64,000 nt of DNA from DASQHW01 sp038209365 (lineage in GTDB: Bacteria > Actinomycetota > Acidimicrobiia > IMCC26256 > PALSA-610), in contig JBBQXS010000005.1 in the NCBI GenBank assembly GCA_038209365.1, positions 62,001-126,000 on the forward strand, in the 5' to 3' direction. Numbering within the stretch: position 1 is the stretch's first letter; each line of letters starts with the position of its first letter. Below the pieces are notes generated by a model that saw only the letters and a program-made list of their open reading frames with translations, made no database searches and was not told the origin of the DNA. This document shows positions 49,633-57,649 of the stretch, piece by piece. Position numbers and translations under genes: made by a program.

Positions 49633-50724
49633 ATGACCACGACGAAAATTCGCGACTTTCCCGGCGAGACGCCGTTGCAGGTGATGGCGAGACAAGGCAG
49701 CTACGAGCCCACCGCAATGACCTCACGCGAACGCTTTCCCTACTACACCGCGTTTCCGTTCTCGTGGTACCACGCGTGCGACACCGCCGACCTCGAGGTC
49801 GGTGCGGTTCGACCGATACGCCTTCTCGCACGCGATCTCGTGCTCTGGCGCGACGAACAAGGGCGACCGCACGTCATGGACGCCTACTGTCCGCACCTCG
49901 GCGCCAACCTGGGGCTCGGCGGGCGCGTCGAGGGCTGCAATCTCGTGTGCCCGTTCCACTGGTGGGAATACGACGGCGACGGACGCAACGTGCACATCCC
50001 GTACAGCGATCGGACGAACGCCAAAGCTCGTGTTCGCTCCTACCCTGCCGTCGATGTCAACGGCTTTCTCATGTTCTGGTACCACCCGGAGCCCGATCAA
50101 CCCCCGTTGTGGGACATCCCCGAACTGCCGGAGTATGCGTCCGACGACTGGACCGAGCCCATCGTCGCGGAGTGGAAGGTGAGGTGCCCCTGGCAGGAGC
50201 TTGCGGAGAACGGCCCGGATTTCGTGCACCTGAAGACGGTGCACGGCGCGGCAACGGTGCCCGAGATCGAGAGCGTCACGTACGACGGCTGGTTCAGCCA
50301 GCTGCGGGCGCGGGTCGCTTTTGCAACGCCGCGTGGCCCGCAGCCCGGCCGTATCGATACCGACAGCTGGGGTCCCGGATTCTCGGTCGCGCGGTTCACG
50401 GGCATCATCGACACGGTGTTCCTCGGCACGACGACGCCGATCGATTGGGAGTGGACGCAATCGGTCAAGGTCTACAAGGTCAAGAAACTCGGCCGAGACG
50501 AGGCGTCACTCGACAAGACGAAGCGTATCGGCGAAGCACTCGTGCGCGATCTCCGCAAGCAGATGGCCGAGGACAACGTCATCTTCGACAACAAGATCCA
50601 CGTGCTCAACCCCGCGCTCGCCAACGGCGATGGCCCGATCCTCGCGTTCCGCAAGTGGGCCTCGCAGTTCTACGCTGCCGCGCACCCGACCGCGGCGGCG
50701 GGTTCTCCAGGTCGAAGTAGCTAG
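49633..50724 (+). CDS. Rieske oxygenase, KshA / cholesterol-desaturase-like
   Basis: A 363-residue Rieske mono-oxygenase. Cluster ligands are CPHLGANLG (about residue 86) and CPFHWWEYDGDG (about 106). The catalytic iron site is AENGPDFVHLKTVHG, giving N-x2-D-x2-H-x4-H. The N-terminal block MTSRERFPYYTAFPFSWYHAC is typical of the 3-ketosteroid 9-alpha-hydroxylase / Neverland group. It starts at ATG 49633, with AGGAG overlapping the TetR stop. It would hydroxylate or desaturate a steroid ring with electrons from a reductase (KshB-like) encoded elsewhere. Exact substrate is not determined. Confidence 0.9.
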   Translation: MTTTKIRDFPGETPLQVMARQGSYEPTAMTSRERFPYYTAFPFSWYHACDTADLEVGAVRPIRLLARDLVLWRDEQGRPHVMDAYCPHLGANLGLGGRVEGCNLVCPFHWWEYDGDGRNVHIPYSDRTNAKARVRSYPAVDVNGFLMFWYHPEPDQPPLWDIPELPEYASDDWTEPIVAEWKVRCPWQELAENGPDFVHLKTVHGAATVPEIESVTYDGWFSQLRARVAFATPRGPQPGRIDTDSWGPGFSVARFTGIIDTVFLGTTTPIDWEWTQSVKVYKVKKLGRDEASLDKTKRIGEALVRDLRKQMAEDNVIFDNKIHVLNPALANGDGPILAFRKWASQFYAAAHPTAAAGSPGRSS

Positions 50725-50733
50725 GCTCCGCGT

Positions 50734-51159
50734 GTGGCCAGGGATCGTGCGTTCCTTCAGATGTACCGCGAGCGGATATCCAACGTCCCGCTGTTCTCCG
50801 GACTCTCGGATCGAGAACTGCGGCTCCTCGCACAGCGCGCCGAACAGGTCTCGGTTCCGAAGCAGACGGCACTCGTGACCGAAGGAGCGACGGGCGTCGA
50901 GTTCTTCGTGCTGCTGTCGGGCGCAGCGAAGATCACACGGCACGGTCGGACCGTGCGCAAGCTCGGCCCCGGCGATTCCTTCGGCGAGCTCGCAGTGATC
51001 GCCGGCACCCCGAGACGGGCCACCGTGACGACGACTGAGCCGAGCGAGGTCATGGTGCTCGTGCGACGCGACTTCATCGCACTCCTCGACGAGTTCCCCC
51101 GCATGACCCGAAAGATGTTGACCTCACTCGCCGCGTGGGTCGCGGAGCGCGAAGACTGA
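50734..51159 (+). CDS. Stand-alone cyclic-nucleotide-binding domain protein
   Basis: A 141-residue single CNB (cNMP-binding) domain with no DNA-binding helix-turn-helix. The start LFSGLSDRELRLLAQRAEQVSVP and the phosphate-binding cassette FGELAVIAGTPRRATVTT, including the Arg that contacts the cyclic phosphate, are intact, so cAMP/cGMP binding is plausible. The final helix ends TSLAAWVAERED. It must signal through a partner protein. GTG 50734 lies 9 bases after the KshA-like gene stop. A second CNB gene follows after the dodecin gene. Confidence 0.88.
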   Translation: MARDRAFLQMYRERISNVPLFSGLSDRELRLLAQRAEQVSVPKQTALVTEGATGVEFFVLLSGAAKITRHGRTVRKLGPGDSFGELAVIAGTPRRATVTTTEPSEVMVLVRRDFIALLDEFPRMTRKMLTSLAAWVAERED

Positions 51160-51268
51160 TCCCCCGACCCCGGTCCGACAACGCCCGTCTCGACCGGCGG
51201 GCGATGGTCGATTGACACACGCGCAACCCGCGGGAAGTGTGTGGCTCATCTACGTGGAGGAGTCTGCC

Positions 51269-51478
51269 GTGCCAGAGAGCGTGTACAAGGTCATCGAGTT
51301 GGTCGGAACCAGCACCGAATCCTGGGAGCGGGCGGCGGCCGCCGCGGTCGAGAAGGCCGCATCGAGCCTGCGAGACCTGCGGATCGCCGAGGTCGCAGAG
51401 CTCGACCTTCAGATCGAAGACGGCGCCGTGAAGGCATATCGGGCCAAGGTGAAGGTCTCGTTCAAGTACGAAGACTGA
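51269..51478 (+). CDS. Dodecin (flavin-storage protein)
   Basis: A 69-residue dodecin, a small protein that forms a dodecameric shell binding flavins (FMN/riboflavin) or CoA. The sequence VPESVYKVIELVGTSTESWERAAAAAVEKA has the flavin-stacking Trp in the expected position, and the end RAKVKVSFKYED is the last beta strand. GTG 51269 has GTGGAGGAG just upstream; a longer frame from 51212 lacks family similarity. It stands between two cyclic-nucleotide-binding genes. Confidence 0.92.
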   Translation: MPESVYKVIELVGTSTESWERAAAAAVEKAASSLRDLRIAEVAELDLQIEDGAVKAYRAKVKVSFKYED

Positions 51479-51646
51479 CATCGGGAACGCAACTCGTGGG
51501 CGGGCCACGGAACACGGTCGCCCGAGGCGTGCGGCGCTCTCGGAGCCTTTGCGCTGCGAGCGAGTCTTCATGGAAATCGGGCATTAGACGTGAACCCGCC
51601 GCGCGGTGGAGGCTTGCGACCCGGAGCCCCGCGACGAGGAGCGGCG

Positions 51647-52060
51647 ATGGAGGCAGTGCGTTATCTCACCGACGAGGAGCGGGTTCGGCTCCTCGCGCGC
51701 GCGGAGTCGCACTCCTACGAGGCGAACGAGGTCATCCTCGCCGAAGGTGACTACAACGAAGACATCTACATCCTCATCGGCGGCTCGGCGCGCGTCGAAA
51801 AAAACACGGAGCCGACAAACACCACGCTCGGTCACGTCGGGGCCGGCGAGGCGTTCGGTGAGATGTCGCTCCTCGACGGGTCGCCGACGCACTTGAGCGT
51901 CGTCGCCGAGGAGCCGGCCGAAGCATTCGTGCTGCCCCTTGCAGGAGTCGCGGATCTCCTGGAGGAGGACCCCACGCTCGCGAGCCACCTGTACCACTCG
52001 CTTGCAGTGATGCTCGCCCGCCGCCTGCGTGACCGCACGAGCGAGCTCCTGACGTCCTGA
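51647..52060 (+). CDS. Second stand-alone cyclic-nucleotide-binding-like domain protein
   Basis: A 137-residue CNB-fold protein from ATG 51647 with GAGGAG upstream. It begins VRYLTDEERVRLLARAESHSYEANEVILAEGDYNEDIYILIGG. The cassette reads FGEMSLLDGSPTHLSVVAEEP: the Glu is kept but the phosphate-binding Arg is absent, so cyclic nucleotide binding is doubtful. As with its neighbour, no output domain is present. It may heterodimerise with the first CNB protein or bind another ligand. The upstream 168 bases after the dodecin stop hold no clear gene. Confidence 0.78.
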   Translation: MEAVRYLTDEERVRLLARAESHSYEANEVILAEGDYNEDIYILIGGSARVEKNTEPTNTTLGHVGAGEAFGEMSLLDGSPTHLSVVAEEPAEAFVLPLAGVADLLEEDPTLASHLYHSLAVMLARRLRDRTSELLTS

Positions 52061-52120
52061 CCAACCCGTGAGTCCCCGCCGAGATTGCCCAGCTGACGCA
52101 GGGCCCGTCGCTTGCCGGTG

Positions 52121-52882
52121 CTACTGCGCGTAGGTGCGGACGAGTTGGAGCACCATGGCGGCGTCGGGGCCCTCGCCGACCAGCGACGTTTGCGCCGCCG
52201 TCAGTCGTCGTGCTGCGAGCGTGCAGAACTCGGAGGCGCTCCCGCGGATCGTGGTCGTCTCGGGAGCATCGGGGGCGAAATGCCATCGATCTCCGTCGGG
52301 GCCGACGAGATCGAGTGCGACGGGCCCGCTCAGCGCGAGACCGGCTTGCTCGAACGCGTACGGGAGCGTGCGCCACGCGAGTCGCGTGATGTGGCGCAAC
52401 CGGGTGGTCGGCGCGAGCTCGACGCCCAGCGCGCTCGCGATGTCGCCGGTGTGGATCCACGATTCGGCGAGGCGCGTCGCCGTGAGCGTCTGCAACGAGA
52501 GTTGTCCTGCGACCCACGGGACGCGTCGGTGCGGGTCGCCCGCGCGAAGCTCGGCGAGCAAGGTCTCGGACGACTGTTGCCAGCGTGCCGCGATCGCCGC
52601 ACCCCCGATCGCGCGCTCGAGTTCGACCTGCGCGGCCGCGGCGGCGTCGACGGTCAAGGATGTTTCGTCGCGCGTTCCGAGGAACCCGTCGCGAAAGCGA
52701 TCGAGATCGCCGCGCGTGCTGGCGACCGCGAATTCATCGGTCTGGGAAAGGTGCAGGAGGACATCGGCGACGTCCCAACCGTCGCAGGGAGTCGGGCGCG
52801 CCCAGTCGGCTTCGGTGCACCGCTCGACGAGGGAACGAAGCTCGGCGTGCTGTGCGGCGAGATCTTCGATGAGCGCTTCCAT
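52121..52882 (-). CDS. Maleylpyruvate isomerase / mycothiol-dependent family protein (TIGR03086-like)
   Basis: A 253-residue protein from ATG 52882. The N-terminal DinB/MDMPI four-helix fold is clear: MEALIEDLAAQHAELRSLVE, WARPTPCDGWDVADVLLHLSQTDEFA with a metal His, and TATRLAESWIHTGDIASALG with H and E/D ligands. A C-terminal SCP2-like part follows (GPVALDLVGPDGDRWHFAPD). Members use mycothiol or handle metals; the actual reaction is unassigned. It is divergent from the helix-turn-helix repeat gene. Confidence 0.85.
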   Translation of the reverse strand: MEALIEDLAAQHAELRSLVERCTEADWARPTPCDGWDVADVLLHLSQTDEFAVASTRGDLDRFRDGFLGTRDETSLTVDAAAAAQVELERAIGGAAIAARWQQSSETLLAELRAGDPHRRVPWVAGQLSLQTLTATRLAESWIHTGDIASALGVELAPTTRLRHITRLAWRTLPYAFEQAGLALSGPVALDLVGPDGDRWHFAPDAPETTTIRGSASEFCTLAARRLTAAQTSLVGEGPDAAMVLQLVRTYAQ

Positions 52883-52970
52883 GCGCGGAGAGGATACGGC
52901 GATTCCTGATTTTGCGAGTAGATCGTCACCGAGAATCACCTGGACGAGGGAGCGGCGGTATCCTGATGTG

Positions 52971-53303
52971 ATGTACGACCTCGCGAACCTCCGACCGCTC
53001 GAACGCAGGATAAGCCGGCTCGCGGCAGAGGGCGTCGTCCCGGACGAGATCGGGCGACGGTTCAATCGCACTGGGGACTTCATCGAACGCGTGCTCGTCT
53101 TCGCGAACCTTCCCGGCCGCCAGGGGCAGAAGGAATCTCAGGCGCTGCGACCACTCGAGCGTCGCCTGTTGCGCTGGCGCGAACAAGGCGCCTCACCGAT
53201 GGAGCTCGCCGATCGATTTCGTCGCGGCCCCGGGTACATCGAACGGGTGCTCGAATTCGCCGACTACAAACAGCGGCGCGCCAACGAGCTGCCCGAGCAG
53301 TAG
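52971..53303 (+). CDS. Small protein of two tandem helix-turn-helix-like repeats
   Basis: A 110-residue basic protein from ATG 52971. Two repeats of about 43 residues are evident: RPLERRISRLAAEGVVPDEIGRRFNRT... and RPLERRLLRWREQGASPMELADRFRRG..., each ending FIERVL-FAN or YIERVLEFAD. Each repeat resembles a sigma-4 or LuxR-type helix-turn-helix, so it may bind DNA as a two-headed protein. It matches no family I can name. Its gene is divergent from the MDMPI-like gene and convergent with the ATPase-like fragment. Confidence 0.6.
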   Translation: MYDLANLRPLERRISRLAAEGVVPDEIGRRFNRTGDFIERVLVFANLPGRQGQKESQALRPLERRLLRWREQGASPMELADRFRRGPGYIERVLEFADYKQRRANELPEQ

Positions 53304-53348
53304 CAGGGCGCCTTTCTCCCCGCAGCGAGGCGCGTCCGTGATCGTCCG

Positions 53349-53678
53349 TCAGGCGTCGGCCGCGCTCGACGCCCCGGGTGCCAGAGGCAGCGTCATCGAA
53401 CCGATCACCTCATCCGATCGCTCGCTCCCGCGCTCGTTGACGACCACGATCCCGGCGGCCTTTCCGGTTCGGGTGACGCGCACGGTGATGGCGTCCGGTT
53501 TGGCGTCGGAAACGGCGGACTCGATGAGCGACGCGAACTCCCGCCGGAAGAGCACCGGATCGGCAAGAACGCGCACGCGGGACATCTCGATGTCGACGAT
53601 TCTCCCGGTGAGGAGCGGCTCGAGCTCGTCGAGCGCCGCCCGAAGCTGCTCGAGGAGATCGACCGATGTCAACGACAT
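53349..53678 (-). CDS. Small protein resembling a truncated histidine-kinase ATPase domain
   Basis: A 109-residue protein from ATG 53678. The pattern LLTGRIVDIEMSRVRVLADPVLFRREFASLIESAVSD looks like the N-box region of a GHKL histidine-kinase ATPase domain (the usual form is aDp-x-L-x-r-v-l-x-N-L-l-x-N-A), but the key Asn is replaced. ITVRVTRTGKAAGIVVVNERG corresponds to the next beta strand and D-x-G region, also altered, and the G-boxes are missing. It may be a remnant or a non-catalytic partner. Start and identity are uncertain. Confidence 0.45.
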   Translation of the reverse strand: MSLTSVDLLEQLRAALDELEPLLTGRIVDIEMSRVRVLADPVLFRREFASLIESAVSDAKPDAITVRVTRTGKAAGIVVVNERGSERSDEVIGSMTLPLAPGASSAADA

Positions 53679-53736
53679 CTCGTCGACGAGCCGTCGCGGG
53701 CTTTTGTGATGACGGCACTCCCCGACACGAGTCAGG

Positions 53737-54033
53737 TCACAGCTTGGCTTTGGCGATGCAAATTGCGAGGTGCGCGTCCAGGACCGCTTCGCGAGTGGCA
53801 TCCGCCACGCCGGTGTCGGCCTCGGCGGCCGCTTTGGCGCTGTCGCCCGCTTGCTCGAGCTCGATGACCGCCGTTCGCTCATCACTGGAGTGCGCGGCCT
53901 TTTCGGCCTTCTTCGCGAACTCGCTCACCACCGCGAGCAACACGGGAGATGCACCCCCATCGGCACGCACGCACGCCAGCGCACTGTCGGTCTTGACGCA
54001 CGCGTCGCGCAGCCGCTCTCCGGTCGTCGTCAC
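53737..54033 (-). CDS. Small helical hypothetical protein
   Basis: A 98-residue Ala/Glu/Lys-rich protein starting at GTG 54033. It has three Cys (DACVKTDSALACVRAD, AICIAKA), of which the first two are spaced for a disulfide or metal. No motif is recognised. The sequence EKAAHSSDERTAVIELEQAGDSAKAAAEAD suggests amphipathic helices. It sits between the ATPase-like fragment and the alpha/beta hydrolase gene on the same strand. Confidence 0.45.
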   Translation of the reverse strand: MTTTGERLRDACVKTDSALACVRADGGASPVLLAVVSEFAKKAEKAAHSSDERTAVIELEQAGDSAKAAAEADTGVADATREAVLDAHLAICIAKAKL

Positions 54034-54101
54034 CGGCCGATCGTACGTCCCGCCTCGACCACGCGCTACCCACCGCCGCGGTGGCCGCCGCGGTGGCCGA
54101 G

Positions 54102-54770
54102 TCACAGCTCGCGGCGGTATGCCTCGAGTCGTTGCACCAGCTCCGCCGGACGTGCGAGCGCGGGCAGGTGGCCACCGCCCATCTCGTCGGGAACGATCCC
54201 GAGCCGCTCGCGAACGACGCGGCGTTGGAAGGTGGCGGGGAAGAAGCGGTCGTCACGGCACAGGAGAAACCGGGTCGGCACGTCGGGCCACGAGTCGCGA
54301 GGCCACGGCTTCTCGAACGGCGTCCCCGACTGCTCGCGGACGTGGAGCAGCGATGCCGCCGTCAGCTCGGGCGGGAGATCGTGCGTAAACACGACCTCGG
54401 GGTCGAACGGGTCCGGGAACTCGTGCGCGGTGTTCGCCCACCAGTCCCCGGCAGACTCGCCGGGCCGCGGCACCATCGCCGCCACCAGGATCAGAAGCAC
54501 CACGGGGAGCCGGTCGCACACCAGCGGCGCCGTGAACCCGGCCAGCGACTGGGCCACCAGGATGACTTCGCGTCGATCACCGACCGCGTCGACCACCGTG
54601 TCCGCGTAGTCCTCCAGCCCGGCATCGTCGTCGTCGCACGGCAGGTCCACCGCCACGACGTCATGGCCCAGCGACTGGAGCCGCGGGCTGACAAGGTGCC
54701 AATACCAGGAGTCAGAACCGGCGCCGTGGATGAGCACGTAAGTAGCCACGGTGATACAGACGTACGACAC
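54102..54770 (-). CDS. Alpha/beta-hydrolase
   Basis: A 222-residue hydrolase with the canonical start YVLIHGAGSDSWYWHLVSPRLQSLGHDVVAVDLP (oxyanion loop H-G-A-G), the nucleophile elbow ILVAQSLAGFTAPL (Ser in Q-S-L-A-G, not the common G-x-S-x-G), an acid in RFLLCRDDRFFP and the late His in GGGHLPALARP. It is of the MhpC or esterase type, probably cytoplasmic. Starts at GTG 54770 or GTG 54749 are both possible; neither has a strong ribosome site. It is divergent from the deazaflavin protein gene. Confidence 0.85.
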   Translation of the reverse strand: MSYVCITVATYVLIHGAGSDSWYWHLVSPRLQSLGHDVVAVDLPCDDDDAGLEDYADTVVDAVGDRREVILVAQSLAGFTAPLVCDRLPVVLLILVAAMVPRPGESAGDWWANTAHEFPDPFDPEVVFTHDLPPELTAASLLHVREQSGTPFEKPWPRDSWPDVPTRFLLCRDDRFFPATFQRRVVRERLGIVPDEMGGGHLPALARPAELVQRLEAYRREL

Positions 54771-54829
54771 CGGCCAAACTCATCGACGGGCGACACCCTG
54801 CCGGCCACTCGGCATACCAATCGCCGTGG

Positions 54830-55336
54830 GTGATCGGTATCGTCCGCACCATGGAAGATCGACCGACGCCACCGGACCGCACGCCCGCGGTGCGATCCCA
54901 GCCACCACCCGAGACACTGTTGCGGATCATGAATCCGGCGGTCCGCGCCATGGTCCGCACGCCCATGGGTCGGCTCGTGCCGTGGATGGGTGTGGTCCGC
55001 TTCGTCGGCCGCAAGAGTGCCAGGCGCTACGCGGTCCCGGTCGGCATCCACGATGTCGACGGGATCGCAACGGTGTTCACCGACCGGCCATGGAGACTCA
55101 ATTTCGGAGACGGCACCCGTGTCACCGTCGCACAAGGAGGGCGAGAACGTCACGGACGGGCGGTGCTTGTCGAAGACAGAGAACAAGTGGGCATCGCGCT
55201 CCTGAAGGCACTGCAACGCACGTCACGGCCGAGCAACCTCGGCCTCAAAATCACCAAAGGTCATCAGCCGACCGCGAACGAACTCGCTGCCCTCGGAAGT
55301 TCGATGATCCAGATCCGCTACGACGTCAGCACGTGA
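54830..55336 (+). CDS. Deazaflavin (F420)-dependent nitroreductase-family protein
   Basis: A 168-residue protein of the DUF385/Ddn group of F420H2-dependent reductases found in actinobacteria. Marks are MGVVRFVGRKSARRYAVPVGIHDVDG, TVFTDRPWRLNFGDGTRVTV and the middle hydrophobic core. No signal is seen. The natural electron acceptor is unknown. Start GTG 54830 or ATG 54851 are both possible. It suggests that the organism makes coenzyme F420. Confidence 0.82.
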   Translation: MIGIVRTMEDRPTPPDRTPAVRSQPPPETLLRIMNPAVRAMVRTPMGRLVPWMGVVRFVGRKSARRYAVPVGIHDVDGIATVFTDRPWRLNFGDGTRVTVAQGGRERHGRAVLVEDREQVGIALLKALQRTSRPSNLGLKITKGHQPTANELAALGSSMIQIRYDVST

Positions 55337-55460
55337 TCGCCCGGAAGCCCGCCGCGCTCGGGGCGTCGGCCCGTGAGGTCATGCCGTGGTCGGGAGTTCT
55401 TGCGTACGACTATCTTGACGTTCGTCATTGCGGCGGACGATCGGGGTTTGCGGTGGGAGG

Positions 55461-56870
55461 ATGAGAGCCGAGGCACCGGGTTCGCCAGGGCATGCCAGGT
55501 TCTCGACCGATCCGGGACGAATTCGGGTCGCGGGCGAACTCGATTTCTCGAACGTCGAGGAACTCAGCGCGAAGCTCGCGCATGTCGATCCCGTCGGCGG
55601 TCGCCTGCTCGTCGACGTGACCGACGTGGCGTTCGTCGGTGTGTGTGCGGCTCGCGAACTGGTGCGCTCGGCACGCGCAGTCGACGAGCAGCCCCGGGTG
55701 ACGGTACGCAATCCACCGCAGGTGCTGGTGCGGCTTCTTGACGTGTTGGGCTGGGCCGACGAGATCGAGGTGTCGTACGGCCAGATGTTCAACGTCATGC
55801 ACGACTCCGCCGAGATTGCGCCGGGCGCTTCGCCGTCGGGCGGCCCGGGGGTCAGGATCGACGCGGCATCGGCTCGCGACCTCAATTTGTTCATGTCGAG
55901 GCTGCCTCGAGACATCGCCGGAAGTGTCAGTCGACCGGTTGTCGTCTGGCGAGGGATGGACCGTTCGATCATCCAGGTGCATGTGTCGCGCGTCGACGGC
56001 GGCGAGTGGCAGGTGCGGTTGGGCGAAGAACGCCCCGAACACGCCGCGCCCGACATGCCCGAGGTGCTCGACCCGCGACTGAATGATCTCTCGACGATGG
56101 TGTGGGTGACCGACGGTGACCGACTTGCGAAGTGGTTCAACACCGCCTGGCTGGAGTTCGTCGGCGCGGAATTGGTCGACGAGCTCGGTTGGGGGTGGAT
56201 GCGCCACATCCACCGCCACGATCTGTTTGCGCTGCTTCAAGCGTACGAAGCCGCCCAGACCCACGGCACGGATTTCGCACACGTCGCTCGACTCACCGAC
56301 CGACACGGGCAGCTTTGGTGGGTGCGGGTGCGCGCAGTACCTCGACGGACGAACGGAGAATTCAGCGGCTTCGTCGGAATGTGCGAACCGCTCGAACACG
56401 CGGACCTACTCACGGCGCAGGAGCACTCGGGCGTCAATGAGGTCCGCTCGCCGGATCTCACCACCGAACCCGAGCACAACGACGACCGGCTCGCCAACAT
56501 CCAAGCTGCGCTCCTGAGCTCTCAATCCGCCGAACCGATCGAGGCAGGCTTGCTGCGCCAACTCGCCTCCGGATGGGTGCGCCAGCACGACGAGCTGCGA
56601 ACCCGTCACGACCACATCGTCCTCGCGATCGGTGAAGCAGCTGCGAACTCCATCGTGCACGCCTATCCCGACGGACGCGGACGAGTACGCCTCGCGTGCG
56701 AGATGCGACGGTCGTACGCGCAGTTCCGCGTCCGTGATTGGGGCACATCGCGACGTGCGAGGCCCGACCCGGACACCCGCGAGAGCGCGCTCATCCACGC
56801 GCTGACCGACAACGTGCGCGTCGATCATCTTTCAGACGGCACCGAGGTCGTCCTTTCCTACAACACCTGA
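55461..56870 (+). CDS. STAS-PAS-HATPase fusion, RsbW-like regulator
   Basis: A 469-residue cytoplasmic protein with three parts: a STAS-like anti-sigma-antagonist domain (residues about 15-105, GRIRVAGELDFSNVEELSAKLAHVD, LLVDVTDVAFVGVCAARELV), a PAS domain (about 195-310, STMVWVTDGDRLAKWFNTAWLEFVG and GQLWWVRVRAVPRRTNGEFSGFVGM), and a GHKL ATPase of the anti-sigma kinase type (about 345-469) with the N-box EAAANSIVHAYPDG and D-x-G in RVRDWG. It would phosphorylate or sequester an antagonist in a partner-switching pathway sensing a signal through PAS. ATG 55461 follows GGGAGG closely, so the real start may be the TTG at 55428. Confidence 0.78.
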   Translation: MRAEAPGSPGHARFSTDPGRIRVAGELDFSNVEELSAKLAHVDPVGGRLLVDVTDVAFVGVCAARELVRSARAVDEQPRVTVRNPPQVLVRLLDVLGWADEIEVSYGQMFNVMHDSAEIAPGASPSGGPGVRIDAASARDLNLFMSRLPRDIAGSVSRPVVVWRGMDRSIIQVHVSRVDGGEWQVRLGEERPEHAAPDMPEVLDPRLNDLSTMVWVTDGDRLAKWFNTAWLEFVGAELVDELGWGWMRHIHRHDLFALLQAYEAAQTHGTDFAHVARLTDRHGQLWWVRVRAVPRRTNGEFSGFVGMCEPLEHADLLTAQEHSGVNEVRSPDLTTEPEHNDDRLANIQAALLSSQSAEPIEAGLLRQLASGWVRQHDELRTRHDHIVLAIGEAAANSIVHAYPDGRGRVRLACEMRRSYAQFRVRDWGTSRRARPDPDTRESALIHALTDNVRVDHLSDGTEVVLSYNT

Positions 56871-56909
56871 CCTCGCTCCTCCTACGTTCGGAAGAAGCGT
56901 CGTCTGCTC

Positions 56910-57566
56910 TTAGATCGCGGTCACCGTGGTGCGCTTCCACATGTGAAGGCTGACGAGCACGATCCACAAGCACCACACCAGGAACCCGAAGAGGCCGATG
57001 AAACCCAACGCAGCTGCGTCGCTCGCGGTACCAATCGTTCCGATGAGGAACAAGAGCGCGGCGATCCAGCCGATGATGTTGATCCCCGGCGCGAAGAGCT
57101 TCGTGCGGTACGACAGCAACGTCACCGCTGCGATGTGGACCACGATCCCGAATCCTCCGCTGGCGAGCAGCACGAGAGAGAGGATGTAGAAGAACTTCGC
57201 TCCGCCGGCGACGTCCTTGTGCTGCAACGCAACCGCAGACGTGATCGCTCCCGAGGCCAGCGCCATCACCACACCGACGGTGAGCCCACCGAGCGCGACG
57301 ACGGCCATCCGCGGACGGCCATCCTCCGCCGTGGCCATCAGCCGCCACAGCGATCCGAACCACCACAACAAGCCGATCATCCCGAGACCGCCGAGGAACA
57401 GCGCCGCCTCGATCCCGCCCGAGTGATCGCTGAAGTACTTCGCGATCTTCTCTACCGAGTCATCCGTCGAGGGCGGCGCGCCCGGCAGGAAGGCGCCGAT
57501 GACATTCAGCACGACGAACCAGATGCCGCCGAGAGCGGCGTAGCGCTCCCACTTGGACTCGTCCAT
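56910..57566 (-). CDS. Polytopic membrane protein of unknown function
   Basis: A 218-residue protein with six membrane helices, for example GGIWFVVLNVIGAFLPG, AALFLGGLGMIGLLWWFG, MAVVALGGLTVGVVMALASGA, YILSLVLLASGGFGIVVHI and IIGWIAALLFLIGTIGT. The N-terminus MDESKWERYAAL is cytoplasmic. No conserved charged pore motif was recognised. ATG 57566 follows a GGGGG run. It resembles DUF4386-type actinobacterial membrane proteins in size only. No partner gene is evident. Confidence 0.7.
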   Translation of the reverse strand: MDESKWERYAALGGIWFVVLNVIGAFLPGAPPSTDDSVEKIAKYFSDHSGGIEAALFLGGLGMIGLLWWFGSLWRLMATAEDGRPRMAVVALGGLTVGVVMALASGAITSAVALQHKDVAGGAKFFYILSLVLLASGGFGIVVHIAAVTLLSYRTKLFAPGINIIGWIAALLFLIGTIGTASDAAALGFIGLFGFLVWCLWIVLVSLHMWKRTTVTAI

Positions 57567-57649
57567 ATGGAACCCCCGCTCAGACCGGGCCAACCGGCAC
57601 TTCGGTCGCTGTCGAAAGAATCGCATGAAACGTGTCACGGGTGGTGGCA

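Noticed and set aside
53308..53333. GCGCCT...AGGCGC hairpin between convergent genes
   Set aside because: Only 6 bp with a 14-base loop and no T-tract; too weak to call a terminator.
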